Assembly: GCA_964407285.1 (NCBI GenBank)
Contig: CAYOVG010000173.1
Span: 1 to 14,189 of the forward strand
Direction: 5' to 3'
DNA length: 14,189 nucleotides
Source: CAYOVG01 sp964407285
Lineage (GTDB): Bacteria > Desulfobacterota > Syntrophobacteria > Syntrophobacterales > Syntrophobacteraceae
Program-made: the position numbers and the translations under genes
Part shown: one piece after another, positions 1 to 7,352 of the stretch
Position numbering within the stretch: position 1 is the stretch's first letter
Layout: each line of letters begins with the position of its first letter
The notes under the pieces: model-generated
Told to the model about the DNA's origin: nothing
What the model saw: the letters and a program-made list of their open reading frames with translations, nothing else
Databases searched by the model: none

Positions 1-20
1 CCCGGTGAAATGAGGCCCCT

Positions 21-76
21 AAAAAAGCAAAATCCATGTTGCGCTCAAGATATCTCGACCGAACGCAACATGGATT
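21..76 (-). terminator. Rho-independent terminator of fhs
   Basis: A 13-bp perfect inverted repeat (31-43 with 64-76, arm AATCCATGTTGCG) encloses a 20-nt loop. Read on the minus strand, the right side of the hairpin is followed directly by TTTTGCTTTTTT (30 down to 21). A stem plus U-tract about 70 bases after the fhs stop codon is a normal intrinsic terminator. The loop itself carries the small palindrome AGATATCT (48-55). Confidence 0.75.
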
Positions 77-87
77 CTTTTATTTCA

Positions 88-110
88 GGCAGGGCATGAA
101 CCGCCCTGCC
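88..110 (-). other. Hairpin just after fhs stop
   Basis: An 8-bp perfect stem (GGCAGGGC 88-95 with GCCCTGCC 103-110) has a 7-nt loop. It lies 37 bases downstream of the fhs stop on the minus strand and just upstream of the main terminator hairpin. The sequence after it on the minus strand is TGAAATAAAAG, a poor U-tract, so it is more likely a 3'-end stabilising or auxiliary structure than a terminator in its own right. Confidence 0.4.
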
Positions 111-147
111 ATTCACATCATCGGCGCACGTGAACTTTCCGTGGCGC

Positions 148-1911
148 TTAGAACAGACCGGACACCTTGCCCGTGCTCGGATCCAGATCGATGCGGCGGA
201 AAGCCGGGTTCGAAGAGGTTCCGGGCATGAGGGTGATCGTACCGGCACAAGGACAAAGGAACTTGGCGCCGGAGTAGATGAGAACGTCACGGATCGGGAG
301 AATCCAGCCCTTGGGCACGCCCTTGAGGGTGGGATCATGGCTGAGGCTCAGGTGAGTCTTAACCATCATCGTGGCGAAATCGGCGTACTGAGGATCGTTT
401 TCCAGCATCTTGGCCTTGGCTTCGGCATCCGGGGTCCAGCTTACGCCGTCGGCGCCGTAAACTTCCTTGGCGATCATGGCGACGCGATCTCTCAGCTTCA
501 TTTCCAGCGGATAGAGGAACTTGAAGTCGTTGTCTTCCTTACATGCATCGATAACCGCATCGGCGAATTCCAGAGCGCCATCGCCGCCCTGGGCCCAATG
601 CTTGGACAGAGCGCAACGTGCGCCGGCCGCCTCTGCGGCCTTGCGTACGACTGCGAACTCAGCATCGGTATCCGTATGGAAGGCATTGATGCACACAACC
701 GGGTTGATGCCGGCTTTGCGGATGATGTTGATGCAATGGACCATGTTCTCGACGCCCTTTTCCACCAGGCCCAGGTTCTCCTTGGTGTACTCTTCGGGCA
801 GGGCCAGACCGGCGACAACCTTGGGACCGCCGCCATGCATCTTGAGGGCGCGGATCGTGGTCGTGAGAACGGAAACATGGGGCTTCAGACCGCTGTAGCG
901 GCACTTCACGTTCCAGAACTTCTCGAAACCGATGTCTGCCGCGAAACCGCTTTCCGTGACATGGTAGTCGAACATCTTGAGACCGATACGGTCGGCGATG
1001 ATCGAGGACTGGCCGACGGCGATGTTCGCGAAAGGACCGGCATGCACCAGGCAAGGATTGTATTCGGCGGTGCACATAAGGGTCGGGTTGACCGCATTGC
1101 GCATGAAAGCCGCCATTGCATTTCCAACTTCCAGGTCGCCCGTGGTAACCGGCTTGCCGGCCTTGTCGAATGCAACGGTGATCTTGTTGAAACGCTCTTT
1201 CATATCGGCCATGTCCCTGATGATGGAGAGGATGGCCATGAGTTCGGAACCAACCGCGATGCCGAACTTGGACTGCATCATGAAGCCGTCGGTGCGGCCG
1301 CCGATGCCGATGATGATGTTACGCAGAGCCTGGGCGCAAAAGTCCATGATCCAGCCCATTTCCACGCGGGTCGGATCGATGTCGAGGCGGCGCATCTTGG
1401 TGAGGCGGGCGAGCTGCTCGTCATTGTAGTTGCGCTCATGCTGCATACGGGCGGTCATGGCGACCATGGCCAGGTTGTGGGCGTTCATGATGTCGTTGAT
1501 GTCGCCCGTGAGGCCCAGCGAGAATTCCGTCATCGGGATGAGGAGGGAGTTGCCGCCGCCGGCCGCCGTTCCCTTTACGTTCATGGTCGGGCCGCCCGAG
1601 GGCTGACGAAGAGCGCCGCCGACATTGACACCGCGTTTCCCGAGGCCTTCCATAAGACCGCACGACGTGGTGCTCTTGCCTTCTCCGAGAGGAGTCGGGG
1701 TAATGGCGGTAACTTCGATGTACTTTCCATCCGGGCGATCTTTCAGACGGTCGAGGACTTTCAGGAAGTCGATCTTGGCAAGCCTGCCCATGGGAAGAAC
1801 TTCGTCTTTCGCCAGGCCCAGCTTATCTCTCCACTCGTCGGGAGAGGGCATGTTCTTTTCAGCTTCTTCGGAAATCTGCCAGTCTTTCAGTTTTGTCGCG
1901 TCGTACGGCAT
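148..1911 (-). CDS. fhs: Formate-tetrahydrofolate ligase (FTHFS)
   Basis: ATP-dependent ligation of formate to tetrahydrofolate, giving 10-formyl-THF. This is a cytoplasmic step of the Wood-Ljungdahl pathway and of C1 supply. The 587-residue product is slightly longer than the usual ~555-560. The family P-loop TPTPLGEGKS is at residues 71-80. The ALRQPSGGPTMNVKG segment (about 100-114), AAGGG (116-120), LTGDINDI (134-141), HAGPFANIA and RALKMHGG all follow the FTHFS pattern. Several differ from the classic acetogen form (LREPSLGP, FTGD.HAI), placing it in a divergent clade; that comparison is from memory. ATG at 1911 is preceded by AGGAGG (1918-1923) at 6-nt spacing, so the start is firm. The gene is monocistronic: no partner follows before the terminator, and the next gene upstream is divergent. 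It can run in the acetate-forming or formate-releasing direction. Confidence 0.96.
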   Translation of the reverse strand: MPYDATKLKDWQISEEAEKNMPSPDEWRDKLGLAKDEVLPMGRLAKIDFLKVLDRLKDRPDGKYIEVTAITPTPLGEGKSTTSCGLMEGLGKRGVNVGGALRQPSGGPTMNVKGTAAGGGNSLLIPMTEFSLGLTGDINDIMNAHNLAMVAMTARMQHERNYNDEQLARLTKMRRLDIDPTRVEMGWIMDFCAQALRNIIIGIGGRTDGFMMQSKFGIAVGSELMAILSIIRDMADMKERFNKITVAFDKAGKPVTTGDLEVGNAMAAFMRNAVNPTLMCTAEYNPCLVHAGPFANIAVGQSSIIADRIGLKMFDYHVTESGFAADIGFEKFWNVKCRYSGLKPHVSVLTTTIRALKMHGGGPKVVAGLALPEEYTKENLGLVEKGVENMVHCINIIRKAGINPVVCINAFHTDTDAEFAVVRKAAEAAGARCALSKHWAQGGDGALEFADAVIDACKEDNDFKFLYPLEMKLRDRVAMIAKEVYGADGVSWTPDAEAKAKMLENDPQYADFATMMVKTHLSLSHDPTLKGVPKGWILPIRDVLIYSGAKFLCPCAGTITLMPGTSSNPAFRRIDLDPSTGKVSGLF

Positions 1912-1941
1912 CTGGTTCCTCCTTTTTGTTTTTGCACACGT

Positions 1942-1957
1942 ACCTGCTCTCGCAGGT
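1942..1957 (-). promoter_or_regulatory. Leader stem-loop upstream of fhs
   Basis: On the minus strand ACCTGC-GAGA-GCAGGT forms a 6-bp stem closed by a GNRA-type tetraloop (GAGA). It ends about 18 bases before the AGGAGG ribosome-binding site of fhs, and the intervening sequence is purine-rich (CAAAAACAAAAAGG). It would lie in the 5' untranslated leader and may affect mRNA stability or ribosome access. I recognise no known riboswitch class. No convincing -35/-10 pair could be fixed for fhs, although TATAAA occurs at 1977 down to 1972. Confidence 0.35.
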
Positions 1958-2519
1958 TACTTCCTTACCTCTTTATACCAATAAAAGCGACAGCCGATGC
2001 TGCGCTCCCGGAGCCGGTTCCAACCGCGGCCCACGGCAGCCCTCTTCTCTCCCGCACCGCCCTTGTACGACCCCGTACGCGCCGAGGAAGCACAACCAGG
2101 CAGCAATAGGCGATATTCTATGCTTTACGGAATTAACTAAGAGATTGGCAAGGGATGCGGCGAACCTGATCATTTCCACCCTGAGACGGTCCGAAGTAAG
2201 ATACATATTTCACATTCGCGGAAACCCTACTGTAAAGGTTGTGCTTTGTCAAGAAGAAAAGATGGGCTGGAACTCCGGATCTCCCTTTGTACTTTCTTCC
2301 GTGCAAACCGGCGGAGCATATGACGTCTCCACTCGTCGCACCGTACTTCCATACCTCGCTTTCGAAAACCCTGTCTGAAACATGTTCACGGATTGTTGAA
2401 AACTGTTCATTGTTTGTCGATAAAACCATGACCCACGCTCCGGCTGTATTGACCGTCTAAACCGCGTCGACAAATTGTTCAATCGATTTCCCTGAAAAAT
2501 TGAAAACATGACAAACTTT

Positions 2520-2548
2520 TTGACAAACCGACAGCCCCTTATTATGAT
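2520..2548 (+). promoter_or_regulatory. Sigma-70 promoter of dnaN
   Basis: A perfect -35 TTGACA (2520-2525), a 17-nt spacer and -10 TATGAT (2543-2548, five of six matches) predict transcription from about 2555. That leaves a leader of about 55 bases before the dnaN ATG at 2610. Confidence 0.72.
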
Positions 2549-2609
2549 GATGAACTCTTTATGTATGTAAATAAAAATAGAATCCACAAGCCACAGGTGG
2601 GAAGCGAAA

Positions 2610-3719
2610 ATGAAAGTCCAGGTCGATAAGGCGTCTCTCATTCAGGTTCTTCAAAGAGTGCAAAACATCACCGACAAGAAGACCACTCTGGCCGTTTTGT
2701 CCAATGCCCTCATCCGGGCGCTCGACAACCAGGTCATGGAGTTTTCGGCCACAGACCTCGAACTGAGCGTCAGAACCCATATGCCGGGGAATGTCGAGGC
2801 GCCGGGCAGCAGATGCGTATCCGCCCGCAAAGTCCTCGAAATCGTGCGGGAGTTGCCGCAGGAGCAGTTGAGCCTGGAGATGCTTCCCAGCGGACGCTTT
2901 TCCATCCGGGCGGGACGGGCGCGCTTCGAGCTGGCCACCATTCCGGCGGAGGATTTTCCGCATGTGAACTTCTACGAAGGCATGGACTTTACGCCTTGCA
3001 GCGCGACTCAGCTCAGGTCCTGCCTGGAGCGCACGCTCTACGCCATTCCGGTCGAGGACGACCCCTTCAGCATCGCCGGGCTGTACTGCCACTGCGTCGG
3101 CCCCGAACTCATACGCTTCGCCGCTTCGGACGGCCACCGGCTGGCATGTTCGGAAATGGCCGGCGAATCGCTGCAAAAGCTCGTCGATGAAGCGGGAATC
3201 ATCATTCCCCGCAAAGGGGTCCAGGAAATCCTGCGAATGGTGGAAAAGGAAGAAGAGGTGTTCCTGAGCCGCTTCGAGAATTCCCTGATCCTCAAGACGT
3301 CGGAGTCCATTCTCACCATACAGCTCATGGAAGCGCAGTACCCGGAGTACCGGCTGATCATTCCGGAGGAAAGGCCGTTTTCCCTCCAGATCGATAAGGA
3401 GACTTTCCATTCGGCGCTCAAGCGCACGGCCGTTCTTACGAACCAGAAATGGCGGCACGTCCGGATTTTGATCGACAACGGGGCGCTTGAACTGGAATCG
3501 GGAGACCCTGAACTGGGCAAGGCTACCGACACGATAGATATCGAGTATGAAGGGGAAGGGTTCAACATAGCATTCAATGTAAAGTATGTCCTGGAGGCCG
3601 TGCAGGCGATAGAGGGAGCGTTCGTTCGCTTTGAATGGGTCGACCAGTTCCATGGCGGTGTTTTCCTGGACCCCGACGATTCCGGGTACCTGGCGCTCAT
3701 CATGCCCATGGTGGTTTAA
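2610..3719 (+). CDS. dnaN: DNA polymerase III beta subunit (sliding clamp)
   Basis: Ring-shaped processivity clamp of the replicase. A homodimer encircles DNA and docks polymerase and repair factors. The 369-residue length is normal for the family (~366-380). The start MKVQVDKASLIQVLQRVQNI and the typical clamp ending LALIMPMVV are present. Internal landmarks are FSATDLELSV (about 45-54), AARKVLEI-like SARKVLEIV, the central RFAASDGHRLA segment, and AQYPEYRLIIP in the third domain region. ATG at 2610 follows AGGTGG (2595-2600) at 9-nt spacing and lies downstream of a consensus promoter. It is not flanked by dnaA, recF or gyrB, its usual neighbours; instead a sulfite reductase gene follows 56 bases later. 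Confidence 0.97.
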   Translation: MKVQVDKASLIQVLQRVQNITDKKTTLAVLSNALIRALDNQVMEFSATDLELSVRTHMPGNVEAPGSRCVSARKVLEIVRELPQEQLSLEMLPSGRFSIRAGRARFELATIPAEDFPHVNFYEGMDFTPCSATQLRSCLERTLYAIPVEDDPFSIAGLYCHCVGPELIRFAASDGHRLACSEMAGESLQKLVDEAGIIIPRKGVQEILRMVEKEEEVFLSRFENSLILKTSESILTIQLMEAQYPEYRLIIPEERPFSLQIDKETFHSALKRTAVLTNQKWRHVRILIDNGALELESGDPELGKATDTIDIEYEGEGFNIAFNVKYVLEAVQAIEGAFVRFEWVDQFHGGVFLDPDDSGYLALIMPMVV

Positions 3720-3775
3720 CGAAAACGTGACAATTCGTTTCCTGTAAATTGCGATGGAGAGAATGGAGATATCAG

Positions 3776-4447
3776 ATGGCGGACGATCTTTTGGAAAAGG
3801 GCGCTATTCTACAAAGAGACAGAGAACTCTACGCTGTTGCCCCGCACATCCCCGGAGGCATTATCACCGACTTCAATCTGCTGCGCAAGCTGGCCGATGT
3901 GGCTGAAAAGTACGGCGCAAAGGCCATAAAGCTCACGTCGGCGGAACGCTTCGCCGTGGTGGGGGTTCGTGCGGAAGACCTCGACCGGCTCTGGCAGGAC
4001 CTGGGGCTTTCGCCCGGCGCGGCTATCGGCCTGTGCGTGCGCTCGATCAAGATTTGCCCCGGCACCACGTTCTGCCGCATCGGGATGCAGGATGCCGTCG
4101 GAGTCGGCCTCAAGCTGGACGAGAAGTACCATGGCCACGAGTTGCCGTACAAGTTCAAGATGGGAGTATCGGGATGTCCCAATAACTGTTCGGAGTCTTC
4201 CATCAAAGATGTCGGCCTGGTGGGAATGGGCAAGGGGTGGAGAGTGTTGGCCGGAGGTTTCGTCTCGGGTTTGAAGCCCCGCCTGGCCGATGTTCTTGCG
4301 GATGGACTGAACGACGAGCAGGCGCTGGCCCTGGTAGACGTCATAGTGGAGTGGTACCGGCTGCAGGGAAAGGCCAAACGGTTGGGACGGGTGATCGACG
4401 AAATCGGCCTGGACGCCTTCAAGGAAGGGATCGGGCTGGGCAAGTAG
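3776..4447 (+). CDS. Small assimilatory-type siroheme sulfite reductase
   Basis: A 223-residue nitrite/sulfite reductase-family protein with a single siroheme-4Fe4S site. Cys94 and Cys100 (CPGTTFC) and Cys134 and Cys138 (CPNNC) give the C-X5-C...C-X3-C ligand motif for the coupled cluster. The N-terminal part (about 1-75) is the ferredoxin-like half-domain. Size and motif spacing match the ~220-residue monomeric low-spin 'assimilatory-type' sulfite reductase known from Desulfovibrio vulgaris and methanogens, rather than dissimilatory DsrAB or long CysI. It would reduce sulfite to sulfide, but its physiological role is unsettled in the family. No separate ferredoxin domain is fused, so an external donor is needed. 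ATG at 3776 follows GGAG (3765-3768) at 7-nt spacing; the frame is open further upstream to a TTG at 3749, which is less likely. It is probably read through from dnaN. Confidence 0.88.
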   Translation: MADDLLEKGAILQRDRELYAVAPHIPGGIITDFNLLRKLADVAEKYGAKAIKLTSAERFAVVGVRAEDLDRLWQDLGLSPGAAIGLCVRSIKICPGTTFCRIGMQDAVGVGLKLDEKYHGHELPYKFKMGVSGCPNNCSESSIKDVGLVGMGKGWRVLAGGFVSGLKPRLADVLADGLNDEQALALVDVIVEWYRLQGKAKRLGRVIDEIGLDAFKEGIGLGK

Positions 4448-4462
4448 AATCCCGGAACAAGG

Positions 4463-4476
4463 CCTCGTCGACGAGG
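4463..4476. repeat. 14-bp perfect palindrome
   Basis: CCTCGTCGACGAGG is its own reverse complement. As RNA it folds to a 5-bp stem with a TCGA loop. It lies 16 bases after the sulfite reductase stop codon and immediately before the longer inverted repeat, in a convergent gene junction. There is no T-tract on either strand. Confidence 0.6.
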
Positions 4477-4480
4477 TTGC

Positions 4481-4543
4481 GTGGGACCGGACCGTTTCGT
4501 GGGTGGCGGCGTGAAAATCACCCACGAAACGGTCCGGTCCCAC
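4481..4543. repeat. 25-bp perfect inverted repeat, 13-nt loop
   Basis: Positions 4481-4505 are exactly complementary to 4519-4543, with loop GCGGCGTGAAAAT (4506-4518). The arm begins GTGGGACCGGACCG and contains the partial tandem GGACCGGACCG. The element fills most of the 111-base gap between convergent genes (stops at 4447 and 4559). It could halt transcription from both sides, but neither side has a U-tract. The length and perfection suggest a dispersed palindromic element (REP/MITE-like) rather than an ordinary terminator. The repeat is seen directly; the mobile-element idea is inference. Confidence 0.8.
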
Positions 4544-4558
4544 ACCCGCGATCACGCC

Positions 4559-6496
4559 CTACAAGTCCGCTATGCTTTGTTCGAGCCGCCGGACGGTTTC
4601 CCTCGAAAATTCGCCATCCTTATAGTACACGCTCTCGAATTCCAGCACGAACCTCGACGCCTTCTCCCGCAGTTCGCCGTCCTCGATCCTGGCGGCGAAT
4701 TCCTCGAGGCCTTCGTTTCTCTCCCTTTTGTACCCGCGCCTGTTCATCCTGGAAAAGAAAGCGGCGATAAGTACATTGGTCCGCCTTTTCCTGTAGCGGT
4801 ACGCTTGATAGAGGCCGAACGCCGCAAGCATGACCGCCGCGGCGACTCCCAGGCCCCGAGCGGCCCGCTCCCTATCCACGTTCAGGTGCAGGCCCGGCTT
4901 CGCCAGAGTGGACCGGATCTTCTTGAATAGAGCGATCTGGCTTCTGAAGTCGTACTCTATGATGAGTTTGTTCCAGTAGTAGTTGAAGGTGTCGAGGAAT
5001 ACCCGCAGCCTTATGAGGAAGCTGCTGTCCATCTGCAACGAAGCGTTCATGGGCAGGGGAGGGGTGGGATCGAGCCTCACCCATCCGATGTCCCGCACGT
5101 GGGCTTCCACCCACACGTGAGCGTTGTTCTGGAGCAGGAGGTAGTAGCGCCCGGCTTCGTTGTAGTAGCCGCCTCTGTAGCCTCCCACCAACCGTGCCGG
5201 GATGCCCGTCATTCTGAGCATAACGGCGAGCGCGGAAGCGAAGTACTCACAGTTGCCGCGCCGATGGTCGAGGACGAACTCCTCCAGCGCGTTGTCGTTT
5301 ACGGGAAGACCTTCGAGAGAATACTTGAAATCCCCGTCGCGTAGGAACCTGAAAAACGTCTCCGCCGCCAGAGCCGTATCCTTGCCGTCCGACATGCTTT
5401 CCGCAAGCTTCCTGATTCGGGGCGCGAAACCGGCCGGAAGAGCCAGGTATGTGTCGTTGTCTTCCAGTTGCTCCGGAAGCACCGGAGACATTACGGAAAT
5501 CGCCGTGTACCTGATCGTGTTGAAGATTTCATCCCGTGAGGCGAACGTCATCCCGGCCAGTCGTCGCACATTCTTTGCCGCGACGTGCGCCGGCCGGTCG
5601 AGCGCGAACAGGTACTCCTTGCCGTATGGTTCCAGGAAGATGGTCTGTTGAATCGCTTTACCGGCGTCGCCCGCGCCGGAGGCGTTGCCGAAAGCGCCGG
5701 GTCCGCGGTCGATATCCTCTCCGTCTTTGTCGCTTTTCCAGGAGCGGCCGTCGAAGCTGTCCAGCACGAGCCCCCGCCAGTACAGGTCTTCTTCCCTCAC
5801 TCTGTCCATCTGTGCGCGGAAGACCGCATGCCGGTCCTCCTGGATTTCCGATATCTTCCCCAGTTCCACGTTGTCGGTAAAGCCGGATTGCGCAATGCCC
5901 TTCCTGTTCAGGAAATTGAACAGCGGGTAACTGGTCCTGGGCAAAATGATGAAAAACAGGAGACTCGACGGGATCGCAACGGCGCAGATCAGGATGGAGA
6001 TCTGCATGACCCGTCCGAGCGCCCTGCGGCTTATCGTCATTTCGGGGTCCCTTGCGAAATGCGCCAACAGGATCAGCGATACCGTAAGAAAAACGAGCAG
6101 CAAGGAAAAATAGACCACGAAGACGGAACTGAAAGACATGAGCGTCGAACCCACGAGCAGGAACATGCACAGGGCGTAGATCTGCATGTAGTCTCGGAAT
6201 TCCTTGACATCGAGGAGCTTCACGACCACGAGGGATAAGATGGCTTCCACTATCGGTTCGACGAGGAAATCCGCGGTTATCCGGGAGACGGATATCAGGA
6301 GGACGGAAATCGACACGAAGTTGAAGACCCATCTCCCTATCTTGACCGTCCTTCGGTGGTCGAGACGAATGGCGAGAAGCAGAAAGGGTATGAAAGCGCC
6401 TGCATAGAAGCCGTTCAAATATTTCGCCACGGAAATGTAGGAGACGGCGGCGCTGCAGTAGGTCAAGCTGTTGAGGAGAACGCTAACCCTGATCAT
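4559..6496 (-). CDS. TgpA-like membrane transglutaminase
   Basis: A 645-residue inner-membrane protein. The hydrophobic N-terminal portion (about 8-186, roughly five to six membrane segments) corresponds to the DUF3488/TgpA N-terminal domain. A periplasmic loop with the transglutaminase-like core follows: Cys416 in RGNCEYFASA, His460 in NNAHVWVEA and Asp476 in GWVRLDPTPP make a complete catalytic triad. A further membrane segment at about 549-566 precedes a cytoplasmic C-terminal tail of about 75 residues, where DUF4129 sits in relatives. The pre-membrane stretch NYYWNKLIIEYDF is typical of TgpA proteins. The activity could be cross-linking or proteolysis; the substrate is unknown. ATG at 6496 lies inside the 3' end of the DUF58 gene (14-base overlap), implying translational coupling. 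MoxR, DUF58 and this protein are a recurrent module across bacteria. Confidence 0.93.
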   Translation of the reverse strand: MIRVSVLLNSLTYCSAAVSYISVAKYLNGFYAGAFIPFLLLAIRLDHRRTVKIGRWVFNFVSISVLLISVSRITADFLVEPIVEAILSLVVVKLLDVKEFRDYMQIYALCMFLLVGSTLMSFSSVFVVYFSLLLVFLTVSLILLAHFARDPEMTISRRALGRVMQISILICAVAIPSSLLFFIILPRTSYPLFNFLNRKGIAQSGFTDNVELGKISEIQEDRHAVFRAQMDRVREEDLYWRGLVLDSFDGRSWKSDKDGEDIDRGPGAFGNASGAGDAGKAIQQTIFLEPYGKEYLFALDRPAHVAAKNVRRLAGMTFASRDEIFNTIRYTAISVMSPVLPEQLEDNDTYLALPAGFAPRIRKLAESMSDGKDTALAAETFFRFLRDGDFKYSLEGLPVNDNALEEFVLDHRRGNCEYFASALAVMLRMTGIPARLVGGYRGGYYNEAGRYYLLLQNNAHVWVEAHVRDIGWVRLDPTPPLPMNASLQMDSSFLIRLRVFLDTFNYYWNKLIIEYDFRSQIALFKKIRSTLAKPGLHLNVDRERAARGLGVAAAVMLAAFGLYQAYRYRKRRTNVLIAAFFSRMNRRGYKRERNEGLEEFAARIEDGELREKASRFVLEFESVYYKDGEFSRETVRRLEQSIADL

Positions 6497-7352
6497 AAAG
6501 AGCCAGGTCCTTCAGCATGTTCATTCGATGGGAGTTCGATATGCCGGGCTTATACTTTTTGCCGGCCATGATGAGACCGACTGGAATCCCGGAGCGCATA
6601 AGGTTCAATATAACGAACGTGGCGCAGGAAATCCTGTATTCCAGGCCCCGTTTGTCCGCCTTATCGAAGTCGATTATAACATGCCGGTCTTCGATGGAAG
6701 ACAATTCCCTGGTCTTCAGCCGGCCCGTCTTGGCGGTGGATTTCCAGCTTATGTACCGCACGGGGTCTCCGGGAATGTAATCCCGTATGGAGATGATGTC
6801 CGAATCGAATCCGGGGATATTGGACTGTTCGCTTCCCTTGTGCCTGTTGCGCCTGTCGCGAGGGGAAGTCCAGGCGCATTTGATCGGTTCGGGTAGTACG
6901 ATGATTTCGATTTCTTTTTTGATATATCTGCGCCTTCGGAAGAAATTGAAGGGGAATACGGAAGATATCTCCACGCCCTCGCTGCGGCGCCTGCCTCTCC
7001 CGGGGTAGCGGACATTGAAGGAGCGGGTAGCGCATGATCCGGCCTCCACGTAGGGGAAGAGGACGCACTCCTCGCCCGTCGAGACCTCGATCAAGAAGAG
7101 GGGCAGCAGCCTGCTCCTGTTGGTGACCCGTATGATGGCCGGAACGCTCCTGTTGGCGAATACTTCCTCCGGAAACTCGATGTCAACGTCGACGCTGTAG
7201 ATATTTTTACGGCCGAAAATGCCGGAAATGAGCATGTAACTGAGGAGAGCCGACACGATGATGTAGACGAGGTTGTTCCCCGTATTGACGGCGGCGAGAC
7301 CCGTGGCGATCGTGACGAAAATATATAGCCAGCCCGCTTTGTTGATCGATAT
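6483..7352 (-). CDS. DUF58 family membrane protein (start uncertain)
   Basis: Partner of the MoxR ATPase and transglutaminase. The family core DYIPGDPVRYISWKSTAKTG (about 191-210 from the start used here) is intact. Two N-terminal membrane segments are expected: GWLYIFVTIATGLAAVN (7-23) and NNLVYIIVSALLSYMLISG (26-44), both encoded. The first canonical start, however, is a GTG at 7256, after the whole first segment. Upstream in frame back to the stop at 7401-7403 there is no ATG, GTG or TTG. The best candidates are ATA at 7352-7350, overlapping the MoxR stop as TAATA (giving MSINKAGWLY and a normal N-terminus, 289 residues), or ATC at 7385-7383, six bases after GGAGGT. I annotate from ATA; a conventional caller would use 7256 (257 residues). 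Function is probably cell-envelope assembly or regulation. Confidence 0.85.
   Translation of the reverse strand: MSINKAGWLYIFVTIATGLAAVNTGNNLVYIIVSALLSYMLISGIFGRKNIYSVDVDIEFPEEVFANRSVPAIIRVTNRSRLLPLFLIEVSTGEECVLFPYVEAGSCATRSFNVRYPGRGRRRSEGVEISSVFPFNFFRRRRYIKKEIEIIVLPEPIKCAWTSPRDRRNRHKGSEQSNIPGFDSDIISIRDYIPGDPVRYISWKSTAKTGRLKTRELSSIEDRHVIIDFDKADKRGLEYRISCATFVILNLMRSGIPVGLIMAGKKYKPGISNSHRMNMLKDLALYDQG

Larger units (their letters stand above)
1912..2609. other. 698-bp divergent intergenic region fhs/dnaN
   Basis: No credible gene was found. The open frames here have no ribosome-binding site or recognisable protein, and those near the right end overlap the dnaN promoter. The fhs side holds the leader hairpin and ribosome-binding site. 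The dnaN side is A+T-rich (about 2500-2590) and carries a strong promoter. Weak DnaA-box-like 9-mers occur on the minus strand: TTATCGACA (2423-2415, one mismatch to TTATCCACA) and TTTTCAACA (2402-2394). The hexamer TGTTCA recurs at 2383, 2404 and 2476. These raise, but do not establish, a replication-origin role. Confidence 0.5.

Noticed and set aside
130..2109. 659-codon open frame on the plus strand
   Set aside because: It is entirely antisense to fhs, has no ribosome-binding site or recognisable domain, and arises from the G+C-rich codon pattern of the real gene.
1912..2110. Tetrahydrofolate riboswitch upstream of fhs
   Set aside because: Only a small hairpin is visible; I see no multi-helix junction, and the known class is largely confined to Firmicutes.
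2249..2641. 130-codon minus-strand frame with a hydrophobic patch
   Set aside because: No ribosome-binding site, low-complexity translation of A+T-rich sequence, and it overlaps the dnaN promoter and start.
2559..3653. 364-codon minus-strand frame
   Set aside because: Antisense shadow of dnaN; it would also cover the dnaN promoter end and matches no known protein.
3809..4555. Two minus-strand frames of ~240 codons
   Set aside because: Antisense to the sulfite reductase, whose C-X5-C / C-X3-C cluster motif is unambiguous; they also span the 25-bp inverted repeat.
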